NCBI GenBank assembly: GCA_964609825.1
Contig: CAZSSH010000009.1
Span: forward strand, 62,001-126,000
Origin: CAZSSH01 sp964609825
GTDB taxonomy: Bacteria; Verrucomicrobiota; Lentisphaeria; Victivallales; Victivallaceae
Direction: 5' to 3'
DNA: 64,000 bases
In this document: positions 34,043 through 43,012 of the stretch, piece after piece
Layout: every line of letters starts with the position of its first letter
Position numbering within the stretch: the first letter of the stretch is position 1
Notes under the pieces: generated by a model
Seen by the model: the letters and a program-made list of their open reading frames with translations, nothing else
Database searches by the model: none
Told to the model about the DNA's origin: nothing
Program-made: the position numbers and the translations under genes

Positions 34043-35164
34043 ATGCAAGACTGGCATAAAATCCGGCTCGACGCCAAAACCAATCTCCCGTTGTATTTGC
34101 AGCTGGCACAAAAGCTCAAAGACTTGATCGCCGACGGCAAATTGCAGCCGGGCGAACAATTGCCCCCTTCGCGTGAATTGCAGCAAACGCTGCATTTGAG
34201 CTCAATTACCATCGAAAACGGGCTCAAACAGCTTGTCAAAGAGCAAGTATTGGTGCGTCAACCGCGTCGCGGGACCTTTGTTCGCGAAACCGCGGTTGCG
34301 CCGTCTGCCGGAGCTCCGGCGGTGGAAGTGATCTTCAGCAACATTCCCTCTCACGACGGATACTGGTTTATTGTCCTGGCCGAGCTGGAGCTCCGGTTGC
34401 GGGCGGGCGGGTTTCCGGTAATGTTCCGGCAGTTGTTTCATCATGAAGAGTTTACTCCGTCCATGCTTGATCGCAAATGCCCGGGGGTGATCCTCTGCGG
34501 TTATAACTCGCGGCAACTCGCCGACGCGATTGAGAGCGCCGGGATCCCGGTCGTGTTGATCGGCAGCCTCAACAATCAGCAGGACTCGCTGGAGGGGTTG
34601 GATGCGGCCATCCACGATGACGAGGAACGCGCCATGATGTCAGTGCGGCACTTGCTCGATTTGCGTCACAAAGAGCTGGTTTGCGTGACCGGTCCGCGCG
34701 ACAGTGAATATGCGCTGCGTCAAAAAAACGCCTTTATCCACGCTTTGACCGAACGTGAGATCGCGGTGGACGATTCGATGTTTTATACCGCCGACGATCT
34801 TGACTGCGAGTCGGGGATCAAAGTAGGGTATCAGCTCTTTTGCCGTCAATTTCGCCCGAGTGCCATTTATTGCAATAGCGACTATGTCGCCATCGGCATT
34901 ATCCATGCCGCCGAAAAACTCGGAATCAAGATTCCGCAGGAGGTGAGCATCATTGGCGGCGGCGGCTTTAATGTCGCCCAGTTGTCCCGGCCCAAATTGA
35001 CCACCACTTGCGGCAAACCCCGCGAATTGGCCGACATTGCGGCCCAAAAACTATTGGGCCGCATCGCCGACCCGGCCAAGCCCAAAAGCGTGGTCAAGCT
35101 GCGGATTGACGAAATCAGTTTTGGCGACTCCACGATGGTGTACCGTAAAAACCCCCTAAATTAA
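34043..35164 (+). CDS. GntR/LacI-type regulator (cassette 4)
   Basis: 373 aa from ATG at 34043. The N-terminal GntR winged helix is classical: LPLYLQLAQKLKDLIADGKL, then LPPSRELQQTLHLSSITIEN and VLVRQPRRGTFV. The sensor domain is LacI-like (CPGVILCGYNSRQLADAIES, IPVVLIGSLNNQ, RPSAIYCNSDYVAIGIIHAA, IPQEVSIIGGGGFNVAQL). It is only distantly related to the regulators of cassettes 2 and 3, matching its different upstream DNA. Followed after 10 nt by a pseudopilin gene. Confidence 0.9.
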   Translation: MQDWHKIRLDAKTNLPLYLQLAQKLKDLIADGKLQPGEQLPPSRELQQTLHLSSITIENGLKQLVKEQVLVRQPRRGTFVRETAVAPSAGAPAVEVIFSNIPSHDGYWFIVLAELELRLRAGGFPVMFRQLFHHEEFTPSMLDRKCPGVILCGYNSRQLADAIESAGIPVVLIGSLNNQQDSLEGLDAAIHDDEERAMMSVRHLLDLRHKELVCVTGPRDSEYALRQKNAFIHALTEREIAVDDSMFYTADDLDCESGIKVGYQLFCRQFRPSAIYCNSDYVAIGIIHAAEKLGIKIPQEVSIIGGGGFNVAQLSRPKLTTTCGKPRELADIAAQKLLGRIADPAKPKSVVKLRIDEISFGDSTMVYRKNPLN

Positions 35165-35174
35165 GGAAAACAAT

Positions 35175-35912
35175 ATGCGTAACAAAACATTTACTCTGAT
35201 CGAGCTTTTGGTGGTAATCGCCATCATCGCCATTTTGGCGTCCATGCTGCTCCCGGCGTTGAACAAAGCGCGCGAAAAAGCGCGGGATACCCAATGCGTT
35301 TCCAATATGCGGCAAGTGGGGACTTATATCTTTATTTATCAGGATCAGAACCGGTATTTGCCCAAGGGCAACGGCAACTACGGCACCGGCTCGGGCAAAT
35401 GGCTGGATGTCTTGTTTGACATCGCCAATCCCGGTGTGCCCAAGATTGACAATCACTGGTTCAGCAAAGGCGCCAGCGGCACTTATACCCCCATCGGTCC
35501 CTTTGGCTGTCCCTCGCAGCAGAGCCGGGCGCGCAATGATATTGAGATGTACAACGCCCACTACGGCGCCAACGGTTGGTTTATGTCCGGCGGCGGTGGC
35601 TCCTACAGCGCTACTTACAGCTCGGGCGCGGTCATTCCGCGCACACTCAACCGGATCAAAAAAGCTTCGCAGCGGGCGGGTTTTATGGACATCGACCGCT
35701 CTGACACCGTGACTTGGTACAACCCGATCGTGGAGTGGCGCACCGACGTTTACCGCGAAAAACTCGACCGCATGCGCCACCGCAACCGCACGCTCACCAA
35801 CATCTGGTATGCCGACGGCCATGTTTCCGGACTTATTTATACCAAAATCCCGTGGTCGTACAAACCGGCCGAGTCGACCAATTACTACTTTTGGACCGAC
35901 AACGAATTTTAA
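35175..35912 (+). CDS. Orphan type II pseudopilin (cassette 4)
   Basis: 245 aa with TTAAGGAAAA before the ATG. Prepilin signal MRNKTFTLIELLVVIAIIAI, then LPALNKAREKARDTQCVSNM. Near the C-terminus MRHRNRTLTNIWYADGHVSG resembles H-X9-DG with two extra residues between His and Asp-Gly. Followed after 21 nt by the cassette's glycosidase. The signal region is nearly the same at DNA level as in the other three pseudopilins, while the rest is unrelated by eye. Confidence 0.88.
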   Translation: MRNKTFTLIELLVVIAIIAILASMLLPALNKAREKARDTQCVSNMRQVGTYIFIYQDQNRYLPKGNGNYGTGSGKWLDVLFDIANPGVPKIDNHWFSKGASGTYTPIGPFGCPSQQSRARNDIEMYNAHYGANGWFMSGGGGSYSATYSSGAVIPRTLNRIKKASQRAGFMDIDRSDTVTWYNPIVEWRTDVYREKLDRMRHRNRTLTNIWYADGHVSGLIYTKIPWSYKPAESTNYYFWTDNEF

Positions 35913-35933
35913 TCAGATTGGAGAAGTTGACAA

Positions 35934-38900
35934 ATGCGGAATTTTTTATTAACCTGTGCCGTGTTGTGCGTCTTATCCTTGACCGGCGCGGAGCTCCCGT
36001 CGGCGGTCAAGCTGCAAAAGGATGGATCGTTTAAGATCGGCGACGCGGAGTTTTTTCTGCAAACCTATAACAGCAGCTGGACTCCGGTCACGAGCAAACA
36101 ATTTTCGGTCGTCAAATCCGAGCAAAAAAACGGTAATTTTTCGTTGACCGCCACCGCCCGGATCGACGACACCGAGATGACTGTCAGTGAAACGGTTGCG
36201 GCGGTGGACCCGGAAAATTTCAAACTTCAAAGCACGGTCAAATTTCCGGCGCCCATTCAGCTTAATTTACAGTGTGGCGCCCTCCGGCTGCCGGTGTCTG
36301 CCAAGGCAGGCTTGACCATCGACGGCAAAGAGCTCAAGCTCCCCGAAACGTTCGGCGAAATGTCACTCTTTGGTCCCAAGGCGGCAAAGACCGTCGCCGT
36401 GCAGCTCCCGGGCGGGCAAATCTTAAAGATTTCCGGCGATTTTATGCTGGCAGTGCAGGACAACCGCAAATTCAACAATCCCGAGTTTTCCTTGCGCTTT
36501 TATTTCAAACCCGCCACCGGTAAAATTGAGTCGAGCGAGCTCGCGCTTGACTTTCAACTCTCCGGCGTCACTAATACCGCCGTCGATTTGAGCAAAGCGG
36601 GGACCCGTTCCTTTGCTTGGGACGGCAAGCAGGGTTGGAGCGATCAGGGGAGCGAAAACGATCTCTCCATGTTTCAACTCTCCGAGGTCAAGTACGGGTA
36701 TCTGCGCTTTGCCGTTGCCAAGTCGGCCAAACCGGTGCTGGCCTTGGGCGGCGCGAGTCAGGGCGGCTATCCGCAGCAATCGAGCATTGAGCTTTCCAAA
36801 AACAGCAACATTCATGCGTTGAATTTATTGCATACTTCCGCCTGGACGCCGCCCTTGGGGCAAGTCATCGGCCAAGTTGTTGTCACTTTTGCCGACGGCA
36901 AAACCCAAATCATCCCGGTGACTTCGCGCATCGATTGCGGTAACTGGTGGGGGCCGATGGATGCACCCAACGGTCTGGTGGTATGGACGGGCGAAAATCC
37001 CCGCGCCGAGGTCGGGCTCTATGCCTCCAGCTTTGCGCTCAACGGGGCCGATCCGGTGAAACTCGATTTTAAAACGGTTGACCCCAATGTGATTTGGCTG
37101 ATTGCCGGAGTGACCTTGACTGATGAGGTGGTGCGTCTCGCTCCCACGGACGAAAAAGAGGTGGTGATCCAAGCCGGGCGTGAATGGGCTCCGGTGGAGT
37201 ACAACCGCCAAATTGTCCCGGGGAGCGCCTTGGACTTCTCCTGGGTTGCCGACGCCCCCGCGGGCAAATACGGCTGGATCAAAGTTTCCGCAGACGGCAA
37301 ACTCATATACGAGCAAATGCCGCAAAAGCCGCTCAAGTTGTATGGCGCCAATCTTTGTTTCTCTGCCAATTATCCGGATGCGGCGACGGCCGACCGGATG
37401 GTTGATTACTTCGTTAAAATGGGGTACAACACCATTCGCTTTCACCACATGGACGGCGATCTTTTGGACAAATCAGCCGCCGACTCGTTGACCTTTGACC
37501 CGGCCAAACTTGACAAACTTGATTATCTCTTTGCCAAGTGCAAGGAAAAAGGGTTGTATGTGACCGTCGATTTTTACGTCAATCGGGTGTTTAAAGTTGG
37601 CGACAACATCCCCGAGTGCACTTTTTACAGCGAGCGGCAGATGAAAATGCTGGTCCCGGTGAGCAAGGCAGCGATGGATAACTGGAAAGAATTTGTCCGC
37701 CGCTGGATGACCCACGTCAACCCCTACACCAAACTTGCCTGGGGTGGCGACCCGGCGCTGTTTGCGGTCAACCTTGTCAATGAGGAAAATTTGACGGTGA
37801 TGTGGAACAAACACCCCGACTCGGCCAAACTCTACACCGCCAAATTTGCCGAGTGGTGTCAGGCCAACGGCAAACAGGGCAAACCCAACAAAACCGATCC
37901 CGCCTTCCGCGCTTTTTTGGATGACGTGCAAGGGAAATGCCTCGCCGAGCAAATGCGTTTTGTCAAAGAGGATCTCAAACTCAAAACGTTGGTGACCAGC
38001 CTCAACTTCGTCAACGATGTGCCGTTAGCTTTGCTGCGCAATGAGTTTGATGTCGTCGACAATCACTCCTACTTTGACCACCCCGGTTTTCCGGAGAAGC
38101 AATGGTCGCTGCCCTACTCTTATAAACAGGACAGCGCCGTCAAGCGCATGGCGGCGGTGCCGCGCAATATGATGGGGACGAGAATCTTCGGCAAACCGTT
38201 TATGGTGACGGAGTTCAACTACTGTTTCCCCAACCGATACCGCGCTGAGGGTGGTCCTTTGATCGGCGCTTACGGGGCATTGCAAAACTGGGATGCCTTG
38301 TACCGTTTCGGCTGGTCGCATGCGATTGAGGGGATTGTCAACCTTGGTCCGGCCAACGGCTTTGACGCGGTGAATGAGCCGATGGCACAGCTGGCCGACC
38401 GGATCGCTGTCGCCATGTTTGTCCGCGGCGACGTCAAGGCGGCTCCGGTCAAAGTCAGCTACACGGTATCCAAGGATATTTATAAGGATTTGAATCCTTT
38501 GGATTTCCCGGAGAAATTTCAGCAATTGGGGTTGATCGCCCAAATTGGCTCCAATGTTGCCGGGACGACCCCCGCCGGAACCCAAGCTGTTGACTTGGCC
38601 GCCTCGACCGATCCCGCCAAACTCAAGGATGCCGAAGTCGCCAAACTTTGGGCCCAAGTAAATGAGACCCGCGTCGCTAAGAGCAGCACCGGCGAAATCG
38701 TACTTGATGCCGGTAATCAAACCTTGGCGGTCAATACGCCTTGCAGTCTCTCGGTGACGTTGCCCAAGGGGGAGTTGACGGCCGGGCTGTTAACAGTCAA
38801 AAATGTCGATGTCTTTCAGACGGTGGCGTTGATTTCGCTGGATCATCGGCCGATTGCGGTCAGTAAACGCGTATTGCTAGTACAGTTGACCAATCTGGCC

Positions 38901-39143
38901 AACTCCGGCCAAACCTTTGGCAACCGCAAATTGACCTTGCTGCGCAACCCCGGCAAGTTGCCCTTACTGGTTTTGCGCGCCAAGGCCCAACTTGAGCTCA
39001 CGGTCGATCAGCCGTTTGCCATCCAGTCCCTCAAACTTGACGGCACTCCGGTGCAAAAGCTTGACAGCAAGTTTGCCAACGGCGTCCAGAGCTTTACCGT
39101 CGATACGGGTGCGGGATTGATGGCTTACGAGCTCACCCGTTAA
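35934..39143 (+). CDS. Secreted GH5-like glycosidase with long N-terminal beta domains (cassette 4)
   Basis: 1069 aa. Signal peptide MRNFLLTCAVLCVLSLTGA. About 470 N-terminal residues look all-beta. A TIM barrel then starts LYGANLCFSANYP and GYNTIRFHHMDGDLLD, with NLVNEENLTV (acid/base Glu about 617) and PFMVTEFNY (nucleophile Glu about 759); the strand-end His in VDNHSYFDHPG also fits clan GH-A. A C-terminal beta domain follows. No CBM9-like ending is present, so this enzyme is not a simple copy of those in cassettes 1 and 3. A bidirectional terminator follows. Confidence 0.8.
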   Translation: MRNFLLTCAVLCVLSLTGAELPSAVKLQKDGSFKIGDAEFFLQTYNSSWTPVTSKQFSVVKSEQKNGNFSLTATARIDDTEMTVSETVAAVDPENFKLQSTVKFPAPIQLNLQCGALRLPVSAKAGLTIDGKELKLPETFGEMSLFGPKAAKTVAVQLPGGQILKISGDFMLAVQDNRKFNNPEFSLRFYFKPATGKIESSELALDFQLSGVTNTAVDLSKAGTRSFAWDGKQGWSDQGSENDLSMFQLSEVKYGYLRFAVAKSAKPVLALGGASQGGYPQQSSIELSKNSNIHALNLLHTSAWTPPLGQVIGQVVVTFADGKTQIIPVTSRIDCGNWWGPMDAPNGLVVWTGENPRAEVGLYASSFALNGADPVKLDFKTVDPNVIWLIAGVTLTDEVVRLAPTDEKEVVIQAGREWAPVEYNRQIVPGSALDFSWVADAPAGKYGWIKVSADGKLIYEQMPQKPLKLYGANLCFSANYPDAATADRMVDYFVKMGYNTIRFHHMDGDLLDKSAADSLTFDPAKLDKLDYLFAKCKEKGLYVTVDFYVNRVFKVGDNIPECTFYSERQMKMLVPVSKAAMDNWKEFVRRWMTHVNPYTKLAWGGDPALFAVNLVNEENLTVMWNKHPDSAKLYTAKFAEWCQANGKQGKPNKTDPAFRAFLDDVQGKCLAEQMRFVKEDLKLKTLVTSLNFVNDVPLALLRNEFDVVDNHSYFDHPGFPEKQWSLPYSYKQDSAVKRMAAVPRNMMGTRIFGKPFMVTEFNYCFPNRYRAEGGPLIGAYGALQNWDALYRFGWSHAIEGIVNLGPANGFDAVNEPMAQLADRIAVAMFVRGDVKAAPVKVSYTVSKDIYKDLNPLDFPEKFQQLGLIAQIGSNVAGTTPAGTQAVDLAASTDPAKLKDAEVAKLWAQVNETRVAKSSTGEIVLDAGNQTLAVNTPCSLSVTLPKGELTAGLLTVKNVDVFQTVALISLDHRPIAVSKRVLLVQLTNLANSGQTFGNRKLTLLRNPGKLPLLVLRAKAQLELTVDQPFAIQSLKLDGTPVQKLDSKFANGVQSFTVDTGAGLMAYELTR

Positions 39144-39153
39144 TATAGCTCCG

Positions 39154-39205
39154 ATAAAAAAAACCGCCCGCCAGAGGAAATTCTCGCGGGCGGTTATCTT
39201 TTTTA
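39154..39205. terminator. Bidirectional terminator between convergent genes
   Basis: An AACCGCCCGC / GCGGGCGGTT stem (39162-39195), with A-rich DNA on the left and ATCTTTTTT on the right, so it can work for the plus glycosidase and the minus GHL6-like gene. Confidence 0.88.
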
Positions 39206-39209
39206 AGTT

Positions 39210-41159
39210 TTACGTGAGCTCGACCATCTGGTGGAGGTTGACCTCGGGGACGGTAAATGTGCAATAGTCGCCCTCGTAGTGAAAATCGATGTCCTTTTGC
39301 TCGGGCACCAGCTTCACGCCGCGCACCGCCGGGATGCGGAGCTTGATTTCGACATCGCGCACCGGGATGATGTCCTCGATAACCTCAATGTCGCCACGCT
39401 TGATCGGCACGGCGTACAGCAAATGCAAAATGTGCCGCTGCGGCTGCTTGAGGAGCATGATGGTCCCGGCGCTCGGGAACTTGGCTTGTAACAGCGGTTT
39501 CTCGTACGCGAGCTTGAGGCAGTTTATCGCCAAATCGCGATGGAGCTTCATCCCCTTGTTGCGGTACATGGTAAAAATCTTGTGGGCAAAATAAATCACA
39601 TTGCTCTTGCGGACGATGCCCGGGTATCCGGCGTCTTCATGCGAGCACGGGGTGTTGACGTGCGAGCAAAATTTTTCTTCGGTGCGGTTAAAGTAAGGCG
39701 CTTTGACCTCGGCCAATACTTCGCCGTCAATTAGCTTGGTCTTGATCGCCGGGAGATAGTTGAAAAAATTACTGGAGACCATACCCTCGGTTACCAAAGG
39801 CTTGGCAAAAGTATAGTCGATGTAATGGGGGGAAACCCCGTCGCGGACGACGCCGCAGTCGAGATTGTCGAGACTGTTGCCGCTGGCAATGACTTTGCCG
39901 CCGTTGCGGGTGAACTGGGCAAGCTTGTGGCCCATCTCGACATCGATCGGCACTTCGTCGGGAAGGATCACTACCCGGTATTTGTTGAAGTCCACCGTGT
40001 CGTCCACCATGTCGAAGAGCTGCATGGTCTCGGTGAGCATCATCGCCGCGCCGATCTCGGCATCCTCAAAGTCCTGATTGTGTGTGACTGCGGTCGGGGC
40101 GAGGATTGCGATTTCGGCGACCGATTTAGCCCCGCGGCAATAAGACTCTTTGGCCTCGACCATTTGATATGCTTCGCCGATCAGCTGATATGTCGCCGGT
40201 TCCAATTTACCGGTGGGGTGCATTTGGTCGCCGATGGAGCACTTGGCGCCGTGCATGATGATCCGCATCGTCTCATATTGCAGGGCCTGCACGCTTTTGA
40301 AGCCGCCGAATTCGCCCCAGGTAGTGTGAAATTTACCGGTCTGACCCAAAAAATCAAACTGTTTCCACAAAAAATAATGGGCGTTTTGCGGGAAATGCTG
40401 ATAGCCGCCGCACCAGTCGGTGGTCGGCAACGACTCGATTTCGTAGTGCGAGTAATAAGGATAAAGATCGTTGCGCCCTTTGCGGTCATGGCCGTTAAAG
40501 TAAGCCCGGCACTCGGGGTTGAATTTGTAAATTTCCTGCGTGATTTTGTCCATTGCATTTAATAAAATCGCGGTGCCGAGCTCTTTTAGCGCGTTTTCGT
40601 CATTGATGTCAATGTTCTTTTCGCGCAACGTATTGAGGCAGTTTTCACAATAACACGGGCTCTCGCGGATGATGTCGAAAAAAATGCCGATCGGGTTGTA
40701 AAGCTCCATCAATTCGCGCGTGACTTCAATCAAATGGTCGAGATACGGGGTATTGAGGCAGATTCGGTGCCACATTTTGCGTTGGCCGTCCTCAAAATAG
40801 AGGTCCATCAGTTTGCCGTCGCGGTTGCGCACCACCCACTCCGGGTGCAAGCGGGCAATCCGTTCATTCCACCCCACGGTGACGTAAATGGGCATCTCAA
40901 TGTCGGCGTCTTTGGCGGCGGTGAGCATGCGGGGCAACAGCATCGTTTTGAGATGCGGGTGCACTTCGCCGACCTTGGTCGGGTAATAGCTCCAGCCGTG
41001 ATGGCAGACCGCAAACGCGGTCACCGAGTTGACGTGGCCGGCTTTGAGATTGGCGATGAAATCCTTTTCGTTAAAGTCCGCTCCGATGTTGTCAATCAAC
41101 TCGGAGGTGTGAAAGTCGAGGTGGATCTGGCGATAGCGGAGCTCCGGAAACTTTTTCAT
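39210..41159 (-). CDS. GHL6/GH42-like glycosidase with beta-galactosidase trimerisation domain
   Basis: 649 aa from ATG at 41159, with AAGGG 7 nt upstream; a TTG at 41177 would extend it by six codons. There is no signal peptide, so it is probably cytoplasmic. The N-terminal barrel has YRQIHLDFHTSE, then GIFFDIIRESPCYCENC (candidate catalytic Asp about 160 plus a Cys cluster), features of the GHL6 family related to GH42 and some alpha-L-fucosidases. The C-terminal half (VVILPDEVPIDVEMGHKLAQ, then FTRNGGKVIASG) is the flavodoxin-like trimerisation domain. It would act on imported oligosaccharides; the specific sugar is not readable. Confidence 0.75.
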   Translation of the reverse strand: MKKFPELRYRQIHLDFHTSELIDNIGADFNEKDFIANLKAGHVNSVTAFAVCHHGWSYYPTKVGEVHPHLKTMLLPRMLTAAKDADIEMPIYVTVGWNERIARLHPEWVVRNRDGKLMDLYFEDGQRKMWHRICLNTPYLDHLIEVTRELMELYNPIGIFFDIIRESPCYCENCLNTLREKNIDINDENALKELGTAILLNAMDKITQEIYKFNPECRAYFNGHDRKGRNDLYPYYSHYEIESLPTTDWCGGYQHFPQNAHYFLWKQFDFLGQTGKFHTTWGEFGGFKSVQALQYETMRIIMHGAKCSIGDQMHPTGKLEPATYQLIGEAYQMVEAKESYCRGAKSVAEIAILAPTAVTHNQDFEDAEIGAAMMLTETMQLFDMVDDTVDFNKYRVVILPDEVPIDVEMGHKLAQFTRNGGKVIASGNSLDNLDCGVVRDGVSPHYIDYTFAKPLVTEGMVSSNFFNYLPAIKTKLIDGEVLAEVKAPYFNRTEEKFCSHVNTPCSHEDAGYPGIVRKSNVIYFAHKIFTMYRNKGMKLHRDLAINCLKLAYEKPLLQAKFPSAGTIMLLKQPQRHILHLLYAVPIKRGDIEVIEDIIPVRDVEIKLRIPAVRGVKLVPEQKDIDFHYEGDYCTFTVPEVNLHQMVELT

Positions 41160-41186
41160 GATGCAACCCTTGTCCAATCTTAAAGA

Positions 41187-42413
41187 TTAAGTATGATAAT
41201 CGGCGTTGATTTTGACGTACTCATAAGAAATATCGCAGGTCCAGACCAGATAATCGGCCGTGCCGCTGTTTAGATTGATGGTGATGGTGAACTCTTTTTG
41301 CTGCATGATTCCCGAGAGCTCAGACTCCGGCGTCCCGGCGTCGCCGCCCTGCCGGACGACCGGTTTGTGATCGTAAAAAATGTCAGTGGTGTCAGGGTTG
41401 AATTGGGCTCCGCTGTAGCCCAATGCGGCCACCACCCGGCCCCAGTTGGGGTCGCCGCCGAACCAGGCGGTCTTGCACAATAATGAGTTGGCGACGGCCT
41501 CGGCGCATTTTTTGGCGTCGTCTTTAGCGGGAGCGCCGGTCACTTTGATCGTCACAAACTTGGTCGCACCCTCTCCGTCGAGGACCATGCGCTTGGCGAG
41601 ATTCTGGAGCAGCGCCTCCAAGGCCTGATAAAAGGCGGTTTCCTCGGGCATCCCGGCTTTGATCTCGACCCCGGCGGCGCCGTTGGCCATGATGATCAAA
41701 GTATCGTTGGTGCTCATGTCGCCGTCGACAGTGATCCGGTTAAACGAGTTTTCGGCGCCGTCAGCCATGAATTTTTTGAGCAAAACGTTATCGATTTTGG
41801 CATCGGTGGTGACGTAGCAGAGCATGGTCGCATGCGGTACTTTCATCGACGGATCGATCATCCCCGCGCCTTTGGTCATGGCGCCGATGGTGATGATTTT
41901 GCCGCCGACGGTGACCTTGACGGCAGCGCGTTTGGGTACGGTGTCGGTGGTCATGATGGCGCGGCTGGCGATTTCACTGGCGTCATGACTCAAGGCGGCA
42001 CAGCCCAGTTTGACGCCCTTCTCAATAATGTCCATCGGCATTTGGACGCCGATCCGGCCGGTGGAGGAGACCATGATCTCCTCGGGCTTGACCCCGAGCT
42101 CGCGGGCGGCCATAAGGCAGGTCTTTTCGGCATTGGCCAGACCGTTGTCGCCGGTACAGGCGTTGGCGTTGCCGCTGTTGATCACGCAAGCGCGGATGTA
42201 CGGCGACTCCAAGACCCGTTTACGGCAGATTTTAACCGGCGCGGCGGCAAAGGTGCAGCTTGTAAATGCGCCCGAAAAGTTGGCCGGCACCTCCGAGTAA
42301 ACCACGGCGAAATCCGGCGCACCGCTCTTTTTCAGACCGGCGACCACGCCGGAAGCTTTAAATTTTTGCGGCGAACAAACTCCGCCGTCGGCTAAAAACT
42401 CAAACGAACTCAT
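41187..42413 (-). CDS. argJ: Bifunctional ornithine acetyltransferase/N-acetylglutamate synthase
   Basis: 408 aa. ArgJ recycles the acetyl group between N-acetylornithine and glutamate in the cyclic arginine pathway. Visible motifs: VINSGNANACTGDNG, the TKGAGMIDPS region and the self-cleavage site HATMLCYVTTDA (cut before Thr), and NSLLCKTAWFGGDPNWGRV near the C-terminus. A short KVPH insertion precedes the cleavage Thr compared with the common PNMATML form. Its start overlaps the queF stop (ATGA), so it is the second gene of a queF-argJ operon and lies far from argD-argF. Confidence 0.95.
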   Translation of the reverse strand: MSSFEFLADGGVCSPQKFKASGVVAGLKKSGAPDFAVVYSEVPANFSGAFTSCTFAAAPVKICRKRVLESPYIRACVINSGNANACTGDNGLANAEKTCLMAARELGVKPEEIMVSSTGRIGVQMPMDIIEKGVKLGCAALSHDASEIASRAIMTTDTVPKRAAVKVTVGGKIITIGAMTKGAGMIDPSMKVPHATMLCYVTTDAKIDNVLLKKFMADGAENSFNRITVDGDMSTNDTLIIMANGAAGVEIKAGMPEETAFYQALEALLQNLAKRMVLDGEGATKFVTIKVTGAPAKDDAKKCAEAVANSLLCKTAWFGGDPNWGRVVAALGYSGAQFNPDTTDIFYDHKPVVRQGGDAGTPESELSGIMQQKEFTITINLNSGTADYLVWTCDISYEYVKINADYHT

Positions 42414-42838
42414 GATATTTTTTCTCCATAGGTGGCTTTGACATTAATCGCGATACCGCCCCGCGGGCGGAATTTGCCGACAACCTCGGCGGCACGCGGT
42501 TTGCAGCACTTGACGACGGCGTCCAAAATGGTATTGACCGACTCCTCGTGAAAGGTGTTGCTGTTGCGGAACGAGTACAAAAAGAGCTTGAGTGACTTGC
42601 TCTCGATGCAGCTTTGATCCGGGATGTAGCGGATGATGATGTGACCGAAATCCGGTTGGTTGGTCACCGGGCACAAAGAAGTGTACTCCGGGCAGTCAAA
42701 TTCGATGATGTAGTCGCGGTCGCTGTAAATGTTTTGAAAGGCTTCGAGCCGGGCTTCATCCGGCCGGGTCGGGTACTTGTTTTCCGAAGCTTTCAGGAGC
42801 GACAAATCGTGAAAACGGCTTTGATCTTGTTTTTTCAT
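42410..42838 (-). CDS. queF: NADPH-dependent 7-cyano-7-deazaguanine reductase
   Basis: 142 aa, the short unimodular form. QueF reduces preQ0 to preQ1 in queuosine biosynthesis. The catalytic Cys is in YTSLCPVTNQPDFG, the QueF signature IESKSLKLFLYSFRN binds NADPH, and FHEESVN carries the substrate-binding His-Glu. ATG at 42838 is preceded by CAGGAA. No preQ1 riboswitch is seen upstream. Confidence 0.96.
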   Translation of the reverse strand: MKKQDQSRFHDLSLLKASENKYPTRPDEARLEAFQNIYSDRDYIIEFDCPEYTSLCPVTNQPDFGHIIIRYIPDQSCIESKSLKLFLYSFRNSNTFHEESVNTILDAVVKCCKPRAAEVVGKFRPRGGIAINVKATYGEKIS

Positions 42839-42928
42839 AAAATTCCTGTAAAAGTCATAATTTCTTTTAACAATATAGCATTAATTCAAATATTTTCGAG
42901 ATAAAATAAAAAAAATACAAAATTTTTC

Positions 42929-42957
42929 TTGAATTTTTGCCATAGTAAAATTATATT
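42929..42957 (+). promoter_or_regulatory. Promoter of the TIGR04073-like gene
   Basis: TTGAAT, 17 nt, TATATT, about 55 nt before the ATG. Confidence 0.75.
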
Positions 42958-43012
42958 GCACAAAAGATATTTTTTTTGTACGTCAAAAATAGAGAAAGAA
43001 CAGGACTAAAAA

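Noticed and set aside
42839..42900. Possible preQ1 riboswitch upstream of queF
   Set aside because: The leader is short and AT-rich and lacks the C-rich stem and A-rich tail of preQ1 aptamers.
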